From assembly GCF_963678635.1 (NCBI RefSeq), contig NC_087062.1, forward strand, positions 35,554,052 to 35,614,051: 60,000 nt of DNA. Direction: 5' to 3'. Positions 41,183 through 53,294 of this stretch are shown in pieces. Every line of letters begins with the position of its first letter. Position 1 is the stretch's first letter. Both the position numbers and the translations under genes were made by a program. This DNA is from Symsagittifera roscoffensis (lineage: Eukaryota > Xenacoelomorpha > Acoela > Convolutidae). The notes beneath the pieces are model-generated. The model saw only the letters and a program-made list of their open reading frames with translations. It was not told where the DNA came from and made no database searches.

Positions 41183-44100
41183 GGTGAACCATTTTCAATG
41201 TTTTGCATTCATGACAGCTTTTTGTTCTTGTGGCGAAAAAATTGTCGCTATGTTAATGCCTAAAAATCCGTCCATCATGTGTAAGATGATAAGTTTTGAT
41301 CCTATTCTGAATTCATCCATTCTGTCAGATTGATTGTGACGCTTTTATTAAAAACGTTACTCCTCTAGGTGGTGGTTTAATTAGTCTTGAAAATTATTGT
41401 ATTTTACACATTCACTACATATGTTACTGATTCATTTCGTTAATTTGTTCAGTAGAGCTTGATAAAACTTCTCGGACCAGATATTTTTTAATTCGAAAAA
41501 AAATTCGTAATAATTTGTGCGACGCAGGCCCAATTTTTATATGTAGATCAGTAATTCTTTTCAGGTATTGTTTTTGTGTTCATTCTTCTGTCAGTGAAGT
41601 GATGGTTTAATCGCTTCTTCTAATTATGCTCTTATATCTAGTTTCTTTCGAAACTCTATTTTTCTGTGACTATTTTTTTCAAGAAGTAGAAAAAAAGTTT
41701 TGTGTTTTTTTTCTCAGCATATTCACTCCAATATCTGTCTGTCTCTCCTTGAGTTTCTCCAAGTTTCTTTAATGCTTGAATTCTATAGTGCTGACTGGTG
41801 TATCATCATCTATGACATATATTTTGAAGATCAAAAAGGTTTGTTATTCACTTACTGGCAAAGCATAAGACACAAGGCTTTAACCCATAATGCAAAAAAT
41901 TGTTCATTTTGTTATTTTCGGTGAACCATTTTCAATTTTGTTGCGTTAATGACAGCTTTTTGATTTTGTGGCGAAAAAATTGTCGCCTTGTTAAGGACTA
42001 AACTTCCATCCATCATGTGTAAGATGATAAGTTTTGCTCCTGTTCTGAATTCATCCATTCTGTCAGATTGATTGTGACGCTTTTATTAAAAAAGTTACTT
42101 CTCTAGGTGGTGGTTTAATTAGTCTTGAAAATTATTGCATTTCACACATTAACTACATATGTTCCTGATTCATTTCGTTAATTTGTTCAATCGAGCTTGA
42201 TAAAACTTCTCGGACCAGATATTTTTTAATTCGAAAAAAAATTCGTAATAATTTGTGCGATGTAGGCCCAATTTTTATATGTAGATCAGTGATTCTTTTA
42301 AGGTTTGTTTTTGTGTTCAGTCTTCTGCCAGTGAAGTGATGATTTAATCGCTTCTTCTAATTATGCTCTTATCTCTATTTTCTTTAGAAACTCTATTTTT
42401 CTGTGACTTTTTTTTCAAGAAGTAGAAAAAAAAATTTGTGTTTTTTTTCTCAGCATATTCACTCCAATATCTGTCTGTCTCTCCTTGAGTTTCTCCAAGT
42501 TTCTTTAATGCCTGAATTTTATAGTACTGAGTGGTGTGTCATCATCTATGACATATATTTTGAAGATCAAAAAGGTTTGTTATTCACTCACTGGCAAAGC
42601 ATAAGACACAAGGCTTTAACCCATAATGCAAAAATCGTTCATTTTGTTATTTTCGGTGAACCATTGTCAACTTTTTGCTTTCATGACAGCTTTTTGTTCT
42701 TGTGGCGAAAAAATTGTCGCTATGTTAATGCCTAAACGTCTATCTATCATGTGTAAGAGGATATACTTTGTTCCTGTTCTGAATTCATCCATTCTGTCAG
42801 ATTGATTGTGACGCTTTTATTAAAAAAGTTACTCCTCTAGGTGGTGGTTTAATTAGTCTTGAAAATTATTGCATTTCACACATTAACTACATATGTTCCT
42901 GATTCATTTCGTTAATTTGTTCAATCGAGCTTGATAAAACTTCTCGGACCAGATATTTTTTAATTCGAAAAAAAATTCGTAATAATTTGTGCGATGTAGG
43001 CCCAATTTTTATATGTAGATCAGTGATTCTTTTAAGGTTTGTTTTTGTGTTCAGTCTTCTGCCAGTGAAGTGATGATTTAATCGCTTCTTCTAATTATGC
43101 TCTTATCTCTATTTTCTTTAGAAACTCTATTTTTCTTTGACTTTTTTTTCAAGAAGTAGAAAAAAAAATTTGTGTTTTTTTTCTCAGCATATTCACTCCA
43201 ATATCTGTCTGTCTCTCCTTGAGTTTCTCCAAGTTTCTTTAATGCTTGAATTTTATAGTGCTGAGTGGTGTGTCATCATCTATGACATATATTTTGAAGA
43301 TCAAAAAGGTTTGTTATTCACTCACTGGCAAAGCATAAGACACAAGGCTTTAACCCATAATGCAAAAATCGTTCATTTTGTTATTTTCGGTGAACCATTT
43401 TCAACTTTTTGCTTTCATGACAGCTTTTTGTTCTTGTGGCGAAAAAATTGTCGCTATGTTAATGCCTAAACGTCCATCTATCATGTGTAAGAGGATATAC
43501 TTTGTTCCTGTTCTGAATTCATCCATTCTGTCAGATTGATTGTGACGCTTTTATTAAAAAAGTTACTCCTCTAGGTGGTGGTTTAATTAGTCTTGAAAAT
43601 TATTGTTTTTTACATATTCACTACATATGTTACTGATTCATTTCGTTAATTTGTTCAATCGAGCCTGGTAAAACTTCTCGGACCAGATATTTTTTAATTT
43701 GAAAATAAATTCGTAATAATTTGTGCGACGCAGGCCCAATTTTTATATATAGATCAGTGATTCTTTTAAGGTTTCTTTTTGTGTTCATTCTTCTGTCAGT
43801 GAAGTGAGGATTTAATCGCAGCTTCTAATTATGCTTTTATCTCTAGTTTGTTTCGAAACTCTATTTTTCTGTGACTATTTTTTCAAGAAGTAGAAAAAAA
43901 GTTTTGTGTTTTTTTTCTCAGCATATTCACTCCAATATCTGTCTGTCTCTCCTTGAGTTTCTCCAAGTTTCTTTAATGCTTGAATTCTATAGTGCTGACT
44001 GGTGAATCATCATATATGACATATATTTTGAAGATCAAAAAGGTTTGTTATTCACTTACTAGCAAAGCATAAGACACAAGGCTTTAACCCATAATGCAAA

Positions 44101-47100
44101 AAATTGTTCATTTTGTTATTTTCGGTGAACCATTTTCAATTTTGTTGCGTTAACGACAGCTTTTTGATTTTGTGGCAAAAAAATTGTCGCCCTGTTAATG
44201 ACTAAACTTCCATCCATCATGTGTAAGATGATAAGTTTTGCTCCTGTTCTGAATTCATCCATTCTGTCAGATTGATTGTGACGCTTTTATTAAAAAAATA
44301 CTTCTCTAGGTGGTGGTTTAATTAGTCTTGAAAATTATTGCATTTCACACATTCAATACATATGTTACTGATTCATTTCGTTAATTTGTTCAATCGAGCT
44401 TGATAAAACTTCTCGGACCAGATATTTTTTAATTCGAAAAAAAATTCGTAATAATTTGTGCGACGTAGGCCCAATTTTTATATGTAGATCAGTGATTCTT
44501 TTAAGGTTTGTTTTTGTGTTCATTCTTCTGCCAGTGAAGTGATGATTTAATCGCTTCTTCTAATTATGCTCTTATCTCTAGTTTCTTTGGAAAATCTATT
44601 TTTCTGTGACTTTTTTTTCAAGAAGTAGAAAAAAAGTTTTGTGTTTTTTTTTCTCAGCATATTCACTCCAATATCTGTCTGTCTCTCCTTGAGTTTCTCC
44701 AAGTTTCTTTAATGCGTGAATTCTATAGTGCTGACTGTTGTATCATCATATATGACATATATTTTGAAGATCAAAAAGGTTTGTTATTCACTTACTAGCA
44801 AAGCATAAGACACAAGGCTTTAACCCATAATGCAAAAAATTGTTCATTTTGTTATTTTCGGTGAACCATTTTCAATTTTGTTGCGTTAACGACAGCTTTT
44901 TGATTTTGTGGCGAAAAAATTGTCGCCTTGTTAATGACTAAACTTCCATCCATCATGTGTAAGATGATAAGTTTTGCTCCTGTTCTGAATTCATCCATTC
45001 TGTCAGATTGATTGTGACGCTTTTATTAAAAAAGTTACTTCTCTAGGTGGTGGTTTAATTAGTCTTGAAAATTATTGCATTTCACACATTCACTACATAT
45101 GTTCCTGATTCATTTCGTTAATTTGTTCAATCGAGCTTGATATAACTTCTCGGACCAGATATTTTTTAATTCGAAAAAAAATTCGTAATAATTTGTGCGA
45201 CGTAGGCCCAATTTTTATATGTAGATCAGTGATTCTTTTAAGGTTTGTTTTTGTGTTCATTCTTCTGCCAGTGAAGTGATGATTTAATCGCTTCTTCTAA
45301 TTATGCTCTTATCTCTAGTTTTTTTAGAAAATCTATTTTTCTGTGACTTTTTTTTCAAGAAGTAGAAAAAAATTTTGTGTTTTTTTTTCTCAGCATATTC
45401 ACTCCAATATCTGTCTGTCTCTCCTTGAGTTTCTCCAAGTTTCTTTAATGCGTGAATTCTATAGTGCTGACTGTTGTATCATCATATATGACATATATTT
45501 TGAAGATCAAAAAGGTTTGTTATTCACTTACTAGCAAAGCATAAGACACAAGGCTTTAACCCATAATGCAAAAAATTGTTCATTTTGTTATTTTCGGTGA
45601 ACCATTTTCAATTTTGTTGCGTTAACGACAGCTTTTTGATTTTGTGGCGAAAAAATTGTCGCCTTGTTAATGACTAAACTTCCATCCATCATGTGTAAGA
45701 TGATAAGTTTTGCTCCTGTTCTGAATTCATCCATTCTGTCAGATTGATTGTGACGCTTTTATTAAAAAAGTTACTTCTCTAGGTGGTGGTTTAATTAGTC
45801 TTGAAAATTATTGCATTTCACACATTCACTACATATGTTACTGATTCATTTCGTTAATTTGTTCAATCGAGCTTGATATAACTTCTCGGACCAGATATTT
45901 TTTAATTCGAAAAAAAATTCGTAATAATTTGTGCGACGTAGGCCCAATTTTTATATGTAGATCAGTGATTCTTTTAAGGTTTGTTTTTGTGTTCATTCTT
46001 CTGCCAGTGAAGTGATGATTTAATCGCTTCTTCTAATTATGCTCTTATCTCTAGTTTTTTTAGAAAATCTATTTTTCTGTGACTTTTTTTTCAAGAAGTA
46101 GAAAAAAATTTTGTGTTTTTTTTTCTCAGCATATTCACTCCAATATCTGTCTGTCTCTCCTTGAGTTTCTCCAAGTTTCTTTAATGCTTGAATTCTATAG
46201 TGCTGACTGTTGTATCATCATATATGACATATATTTTGAAGATCAAAAAGGTTTGTTATTCACTTACTAGCAAAGCATAAGACACAAGGCTTTAACCCAT
46301 AATGCAAAAAATTGTTCTTTTTGTTATTTTCGGTGAACCATTTTCAATTTTGTTGCGTTAACGACAGCTTTTTGATTTTGTGGCGAAAAAATTGTCGCCT
46401 TGTTAATGACTAAACTTCCATCCATCATGTGTAAGATGATAAGTTTTGCTCCTGTTCTGAATTCATCCATTCTGTCAGATTGATTGTGACGCTTTTATTA
46501 AAAAAGTTACTTCTCTAGGTGGTGGTTTAATTAGTCTTGAAAATTATTGCATTTCACACATTCACTACATATGTTACTGATTCATTTCGTTAATTTGTTC
46601 AATCGAGCTTGATAAAACTTCTCGGACCAGATATTTTTTAATTCGAAAAAAAATTCGTAATAATTTGTGCGACGTAGGCCCAATTTTTATATGTAGATCA
46701 GTGATTCTTTTAAGGTTTGTTTTTGTGTTCATTCTTCTGCCAGTGAAGTGATGATTTAATCGCTTCTTCTAATTATGCTCTTATCTCTAGTTTCTTTAGA
46801 AAATCTATTTTTCTGTGACTTTTTTTTCAAGAAGTAGAAAAAAATTTTGTGTTTTTTTTTCTCAGCATATTCACTCCAATATCTGTCTGTCTCTCCTTGA
46901 GTTTCTCCAAGTTTCTTTAATGCTTGAATTTTATAGTGCTGAGTGGTGTGTCATCATCTATGACATATATTTCGAAGATCAAAAAGGTTTGTTATTCACT
47001 CACTGGCAAAGCATAAGACACAAGGCTTTAACCCATAATGCAAAAATCGTTCATTTTGTTATTTTCGGTGAACCATTTTCAAGTTTTTGCTTTCATGACA

Positions 47101-49252
47101 GCTTTTTGTTCTTGTGGCAAAAAAATTGTCGCTATGTTAATGCCTAAACGTCCATCTATCATGTGTAAGATGATAAACTTTGTTCCTGTTCTGAATTCAT
47201 CCATTCTCTCAGATTGATTGTGACGCTTTTATTAAAAAAGTTACTCCTCTAGGTGGTGGTTTAATTAGTCTTAAAAATTATTTTTTTTTACACATTCACT
47301 ACATATTATACTTATTCATTTCGTTAATTTGTTCAATCGAGCTTGGTAAAAATTCTCGGACCAGATATTTTTTAATTCGAAAATAAATTCGTAATAATTT
47401 GTGCGACGCAGGCCCAATTTTTATATGTAGATCAGTGTTTCTTTTAAGGTTTCTTTTTTTGTTCATTCTTCTGCCAGTGAAGTGATGATTTAATCCCTTC
47501 TTCCAGCTATGCTCTGATCTCTAGTTTCTTTAGAAACTCTATTTTTCTGTGACTTTTTTTTTCAAGAAGTAGAAAAAAATTTTGTGTTTTTTCTCAGCAT
47601 ATTCACTCCAATATCTGTCTGTCTCTCCTTGAGTTTCTCCAAGTTTCTTTAATGCTTGAGTTCTATAGTGCTGAGTGGTGTGTCATCATCGATGACATAT
47701 TTTTTGAAGATCAAAAAGGTTTGTTATTCACTTACTGGCAAAGCATAAGACACAAGGCTTTAACCCATAATGCAAAAATTTTTCATTTTGTTATTTTCGG
47801 TGAACCATTTTCACCTTTTTGCGTTCATGACAGCTTTTTGTTCTTGTGGCGAAAAAATTTTCGCTATGTTAATGCCTAAACTTCCATCCATCATGTGTAA
47901 GATGATAAGTTTTGCTCCTGTTCTGAATTCATCCATTCTGTCAGATTGATTGTGACGCTAAAAAGTTACTCCTCTAGGTGGTGGTTTAATTAGACTTGAA
48001 AATTATTGCTTTTTACACATTCACTACATATGTTACTGATTCATTTCGTTAATTTGTTCAATCGAGCTTGATAAAACTTCTCGGACTAGATGTTTTTTAA
48101 TTCAAAAAAATTTCGTAATAATTTGTGCGACGCAGGCCCAATTTTTATATGTAGATCAGTGATTTTTTTTTAGGTTTTTTTGTTCATTCTTCTGCTAGTG
48201 AAGTGATGATTTTATCGCTTCTTCTAATTATGCTCTTATTTCTAGTTTCTTTAGAAACTCTATTTTTTGTGACAATTTTTTTCAAGAAGTAGAAAAAAAG
48301 TTTTGTGTTTTTTTTTCTCAGCATATTCACTCCAATATCTGTGTGTCTCTGCTTGAGTTTCTCCAAGTTTCTTTAATGGTTGAATTCTATAGCGCTGAGT
48401 GGTGTGTCATCATCTATGACATATATTTTGAAGATCAAAAAGGTTTGTTATTCTTTTACTGGCAAAGCATAAGACACAAGGCTTTAACCCATAATGCAAA
48501 AATTGTTCATTTTGTTATTTTCGGTGAACTATTTTAAACTTTTTGCTTTCATGACAGCTTTTCGTTCTTGTGGCAAAAAAACTGTCGCTATGTTAATGCC
48601 TAAACAAACATCCATCATGTGTAAGATGATAAGTTTGGTCCTGTTCTGAATTCATCCATTCTGTCAGATTGATTATGACGCTTTTATTAAAAAGTTACTC
48701 CTCTAGGTGGTGGTTTAAATAGTCTCGAAAATTATTATTTTTTACACATTCACTACATATGTTACTGATTCATTTCGTTAATTTGTTCAGTCGAGCTTGA
48801 TAAAACTTCCCGGACCAGATATCTTTTAATTCGAAAAAAAGCTCGTAATAATTTGTGCGACGCAGCCCCAATTTTTATATGTAGATCAGTGATTCTTTTC
48901 AGGTTTGTTTTTGTGTTCATTCTTCTGCCAAAGAAGTGTTGATTTAGTCGCTTCTTCTAATTGTGCTCTTATCTCTAGTTTCTTTAGAAACTCTATTTTT
49001 CAGTGACTATTTTTTTCAAGAAGTAGAAAAAAAGTTTTTTTTTTTCTCAGCATATTCACTCCAATATCTGTCTGTCTCTCCTTGAGTTTCTCCAAGTTTC
49101 TTTAATGCTTGATTTCTATAGTGCTGAGTGGTGTGTCATCATCTATGACATATATTTTGAAGATCAAAAAGGTTTGTTATTCACTTACTGGCAAAGCATA
49201 AGACACAAGGCTTTAACCCATATTGCAAAAATTGTTCATTTTGTTATTTTCG
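41183..49252. repeat. Tandem array, 11 units of ~734 bp
   Basis: The landmark AAGTTTCTTTAATG(C/G) recurs at 41761, 42497, 43231, 43965, 44701, 45437, 46173, 46909, 47641, 48365 and 49094, giving spacings of 736, 734, 734, 736, 736, 736, 736, 732, 724 and 729. The array starts at GGTGAACC (41183) and stops at TTATTTTCG (49252), almost exactly 11 units. Two unit types differ just after the GGTGAACC start: type A (TTTTGTTGCGTTAA(C/T)GACAG...GATTTTGTGG) in units 2, 5, 6, 7 and 8, type B (TTTTTGC(T/G)TTCATGACAG...GTTCTTGTGG) in units 1, 3, 4, 9, 10 and 11. Central units are the most alike; end units diverge. No unit codes for a conserved protein. Confidence 0.93.
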
Positions 49253-49280
49253 ATTTTGTATTTCCCTAAAATTTGTGGGA

Positions 49281-49543
49281 TCAAGTGATTTTCCAATATC
49301 CGTTTAAGTATTTTATAAATTCTATTGCTTTGTCATTCTTTGTTTCTAGTTTTTCCCGAAAAAAAAAGAATTTCGTTGACATACTAACAGGGATATACGT
49401 TTTTATTTCTTCTTCCATTTTTTTCCTTTTCTGAAGTCTAATTTCAGATAGTGTATGTAGTATGTTGATGGTTCTTTTCTTTTCACTTTTGTTCTTTTTA
49501 TTGAGAGATCTAGTTGATCTCTTGGCATCTTCTGCCATACGCA
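49281..49543 (-). CDS. Candidate small CDS, Lys/Glu-rich, ~86 residues
   Basis: From ATG on the minus strand (M-R-M-A-E-D-A-K-R-S-T) the frame is open to TGA at 49281. It is rich in Lys, Arg and Glu (K-K-N-K-S-E-K-K-R-T; L-Q-K-R-K-K-M-E-E-E-I-K) and ends in Y-L-N-G-Y-W-K-I-T. A coiled coil or nucleic-acid-binding role would fit the composition, but no motif is recognisable. It directly abuts the tandem array. In the minus direction the array follows it, and array units have similar Lys-rich readings, so this may be the intact remainder of the sequence that gave rise to the array. Confidence 0.35.
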
Positions 49544-49544
49544 T

Positions 49545-50425
49545 TGCATTGTGAAATCAGAACTGAAAAATCCTTTGTAAATTTATAATTTATGCATTTC
49601 GAGCAAATTGAGTTTTAATTTTTTGATGTTTTTACAGTAAACAATTACGTTTAGATAATCTGGCGGTAAAAAAAAAATTCCGATTAATTTCACAGACAGT
49701 TTTTTTCGAAATAGGTTTCTTTTTCAACTGTGTTAAAAAGGTTTCAAAAACTCTTAGAAGACCCGTCAAGTTTTTGGTTTTCATGCGCTACTTTTGCGGT
49801 TTCAATGTTAATCTTATGCTTAGATAAACGTATTTTGGCAGTCTCCAACTTGAGACGTTGCTGAATACCTGCTAGTAGCTAGCAGAAGCTATCAAACACA
49901 CACAAAAAATCAAAAATAGCAAAATTGATGTCAGAATCATTGATTTTTTAGATCTGAAATAACCAAGAAAAACTGAATTTCGGATCTGAAGTTTAGAATA
50001 TTTTAGAAAATTTACTGGATACGGGTCTTGCAAGATCTTGAAATTTTACCCTTATTTGCAAGAATCTTGCAAAACTTTTCAGGATAACCTCCCTCGATCG
50101 ATTAGGGCATAATCTGGTAAATATTCGAAACATATGCACTGAAAATTCTGCAAAAAACACTGATATTTTTGGCAAAAATTTACGGTTGGTTTTATTGAGG
50201 GTATGTGGGCTATGCATAAAAAAGACTTGGGTTAAATTGGAAAATGAGTTATTGCATTAGGTTAAAATTTGAAAACAAATCTTATAGAAATGAAAAAGGA
50301 GTAGCCATGTATTGAAAAAGGAGTAGCTATATTGTGGCTGAAAAAAATAGTTATAATTTGTAGTAAATTAGCTTATTTGTCACTTCTTTATTTTCAGAGA
50401 AAACAATTTTACTGCAACGCAAACT
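49545..50425. other. No supported gene
   Basis: A minus-strand open stretch (49993-50217) has no ATG-based start or splice context. TCTTGCAAGA-type words near 50025-50075 form small palindromes. Confidence 0.4.
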
Positions 50426-50486
50426 TTTTTGATGAAAAGAAATATTTTTTTGATGAAAAGAATTTTTTTTTGATGAAAAGAAAGAT
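50426..50486 (+). repeat. Three-copy TTTTTTTGATGAAAAGAA repeat
   Basis: TTTTTTGATGAAAAGAA occurs three times in a row with T-run length changes, period about 20 bp. Confidence 0.7.
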
Positions 50487-51121
50487 TCTGCTACCATTAG
50501 TTCCATATAGAAGCGAGTTGAGATAGATTGTGCTTAAAGCGAACTTTTTCAAATTATATCCTCGAAAAAAAATTGAGATCTTCCGATTTGTTTAGTAAAA
50601 TTTTGTTAGCCTTCATTGGTTCGCTAAAAGACGTATAAGCAAGTTTTGATTTCCCGCTGAATGAATTTTGCAACAAATTCGCTCTGAAGCTGAGGACTAC
50701 ACAAGAGGTTGGTAAATTTTTCATCGTACTTAATATTATAAGAAAACTTAAAACGAGATAATTAAATGAAAATGCGAATCCCAAGGATATTTGATAATAA
50801 CACCTTCTAATGATATTTCTTGGGATACTATTTTTGCTCCACCTAAACGATTGAACAAAAATCCTTGAGCGAAGTTCGAATTTCACTTGTTTTTTTCAGC
50901 TGCATTGAAAACAGCATTCTGATTTTTATAACCAACTTTTGACCGCTCCTCCGATTCAACTTGCCCCGTTTCCTTTGCCATCATAACTAAATTCGCCACT
51001 CAGACAAAAGCTTTGCCTTAATTTGACACTCAGTTGAAGTTTTATTGTGATTTCATTAACGTTTCCCATTAGTTAAAGAGAGGTCATTAAATTTGGAAGT
51101 AGAGTTATTATAAAATATAAA
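50487..51121. other. No supported gene
   Basis: A minus-strand frame of about 110 codons (50554-50886) is open but does not begin with a convincing start or acceptor and shows no motif. It lies downstream of the small gene at 51122-51381 on the same strand. Confidence 0.35.
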
Positions 51122-51381
51122 CTAACTTGAGTGATGACCACTGCCATTTTTTTTATTCCTTCGCCTCGAAATTGGCGCCTCATCGTTTTCTTCTTCTTGG
51201 ACTCTTTGCTGATTAGTTCTGCGATAAGAAAAAGTCAATTTTAATTGAAACATGAGAAAATAAAAACATTTTAATGACTTTTCCCGTTCAAAAGTAGGAA
51301 TCCTGCTCACCTTGAATTGGTCGTTTTATGTTGGTAGGAAATTTTACGATTTCCACTGAATGCAAGTGGAGGCAAATCCAT
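51122..51381 (-). CDS. Two-exon gene, 55-residue charged protein, unknown
   Basis: Exon 1 (51311-51381) runs from ATG (M-D-L-P-P-L-A-F-S-G-N-R-K-I) to S plus two bases at CAAG|GTGAGC. The intron is 92 bp and ends CTTATCGCAG. Exon 2 (51122-51218) completes the codon as Arg and continues T-N-Q-Q-R-V-Q-E-E-E-N-D-E, then S-R-R-R-N-K-K-N-G-S-G-H-H-S-S and TAG. Both junctions are consensus and the phase agrees. The acidic then basic C-terminus (RRRNKK) could be a nuclear-targeting or nucleic-acid-binding tail; inference only. Upstream coding exons could exist, since exon 1 is short. No family recognised. Confidence 0.5.
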
Positions 51382-51945
51382 TTGAAAAAAATAAAGCAGA
51401 TTATTTCTTTTAGGATTATTTAATACAAAATTTGTTTGTATAAATAATCGTAAGCCAAGCTCAATGATCGTAATCGTCAGCCATGAACTTAATGAATGAT
51501 CAAAGCAATAAAACAAAGGTCTGTTCTAGATACCGTTTTTCAAATAAATGATTTTAAAAACCGTAGTTTCAATTAATTTTGATTCAAATCAGTACAAAAT
51601 CACTTATAGTTCTGATATTTCACTTCCCAACTTTAAGCATTGATGGATTTTTCGCTTCGGATTTATGTTTTATTTAATAGACTTGAAAGCAGAAATAATG
51701 CGAAATTTTCAACGCACACAAGCAAAAGTAAGGGGGAAGCACAATACAGAATTAATTAAATATTAACAGGTGTTCTGCCAAAACAAAGATTTATCGTTTC
51801 CTTTTTGATTGGTACTTATTCTAATTATTAATTAATTAGAATAATCTCTCGCTCAAAATTGTGGTGCCTTCAAGGTTTCAAATATGTCCAAACGTTATTT
51901 CCCGATATCAAAAATAATTTTAACAACGTTCACTAGCGACACAAC

Positions 51946-52134
51946 ATGGTCGAGGCCGACACCGTTAAGGAAATGCGCAAGCACATCGACCTATGCTACA
52001 GTCAAAAACAACGCGAACAATTTTCAACGCGGCTGATTCCAGAAAAAAATATATACTTTGAACTCATCGATCACAATGAAAAACAATTGCACAAAGTTAT
52101 TGCTATTTTAAAGAATTTTGTTCATGTCTAGAAA
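51946..52134 (+). CDS. Candidate small CDS or exon, 62 residues, unknown
   Basis: ATG follows CGACACAAC and opens M-V-E-A-D-T-V-K-E-M-R-K-H-I-D-L-C-Y-S-Q, ending in K-N-F-V-H-V and TAG. The first 20 codons use C- and G-ending codons (GTC GAG GCC GAC ACC, CGC AAG CAC ATC GAC), unlike the AT-rich surroundings, which supports real coding. The rest is mixed charged/hydrophobic, possibly helical. It may be a complete micro-gene or one exon; there is no clear donor before the stop. Confidence 0.4.
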
Positions 52135-53294
52135 TTTTTTATATTTCTCCTTCACAATATTTCAATATACAGTTCAATATATACTGGAGAAAAACTAATG
52201 CAACCAAATAACTTTCAAAATCGAAAAAACCTAGGAAACCTTGTGAGTATTAAATCTTTTCATTCTTTTTGTGAAAAAAAAAACACCTTAGAAATTCAAT
52301 TTTTCGCAGAATCAATTGACACAGGAAAAACTGAAATTGAATTGTGGAAAACTTGAACATGATCCACTATTATCAAAGACGGAACAAATTTTTGAACATT
52401 TTGATTCGGATATACCAAATCACTGAAAGTTTTCATTTCACTTGTTGTTGAGAGATATCAATTTCAGTCGATTTTTTTGCGTGGTTTCAAAATGTTTTTT
52501 TTTCCAATTAGAGCTTCGACAAATGAGCTTATTATAATTGTTTTATATTTTATAACTTTTTTTATGACTAACTCTGAAAAAATGAGTGCATAACAATTTA
52601 CGGACAAAAACTAACGTAGCAGCAAACAATTTTTTCCACGTTTCAAAGAGTTTCATTTCCTTTTTATTTTTATTTTCTCTAAATGCGTAATCAAATGTTC
52701 CTTTGTTGCAGCTAACTCTATTTAATGTACAGATAAAAATGTTGGTTAAAACTGAATTAATCTCAAAGATAAAACATCAAAAAGTGAGAGATTATTCTCT
52801 CCGACGGAGAAAATCAACGTATCAAGGTCATAGAATGAATACCAGTTAAATAAATAGCAATTATTTTAAAGGTATGACTAAAATACTGCAATTCACAACA
52901 TTCCACTTAATAGAAAAAAAAATTAAGCTTAATTAAAGGCAACTGGCCCTTTTCTCCTCCTGAAGGAATCTGAAGAAAAATTTTAAGACTAATAAGTTAC
53001 GAGATACTCGAGTACGTATTTCTGGCACGTACGGTTAATGCTCAGTAAAATAAGCAGTTAAACTAGATTCAGGCATAGTATGGCATGAAGGATTCGGCGA
53101 AATTTACCATCAAAAACTACTTTAATAGCAATTGAGTGATAAAGTTAACTGACACTGAAAATGCACTAAAGTTACGTAAATAACGACTAAGTGATATAAT
53201 TAATTAACACTGAATATTCACTAAGGTTTCTTAGACCAAATGAGAAAGTAATAAGTACTCCGACAATAATGAAGTTTTAAGAAAGTTTTCAATT
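52135..53294. other. No gene seen; expected 3' LTR side of the gypsy element
   Basis: About 1.16 kb downstream of the gypsy reading frame on the minus strand, where a 3' LTR would lie. I found no matching copy upstream of gag. Near 53130-53226 a unit of about 65 bp (GTGATA(A/T)A..TTAA(C/T)TGACACTGAA...CACTAA) is repeated twice. Confidence 0.4.

Noticed and set aside
42403-47147. Plus-strand 110-codon open frames in three units of the tandem array
   Set aside because: They are intact only in type-B units. Type-A units have an in-frame stop (CTTACTAGC) and a shifted A run, and the frame starts lack an ATG. Similarity follows from unit homology, not coding constraint.
41183-49252. CRISPR-like regular spacing
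   Set aside because: The units are 734 bp of continuous repeat without unique spacers, and the context is eukaryotic.
49411-49445. A D-F-R-like tripeptide on the minus strand in the Lys-rich frame next to the array
   Set aside because: It is out of frame with the open Lys/Glu-rich reading, has no following phase-1 donor, and lacks the rest of the motif.
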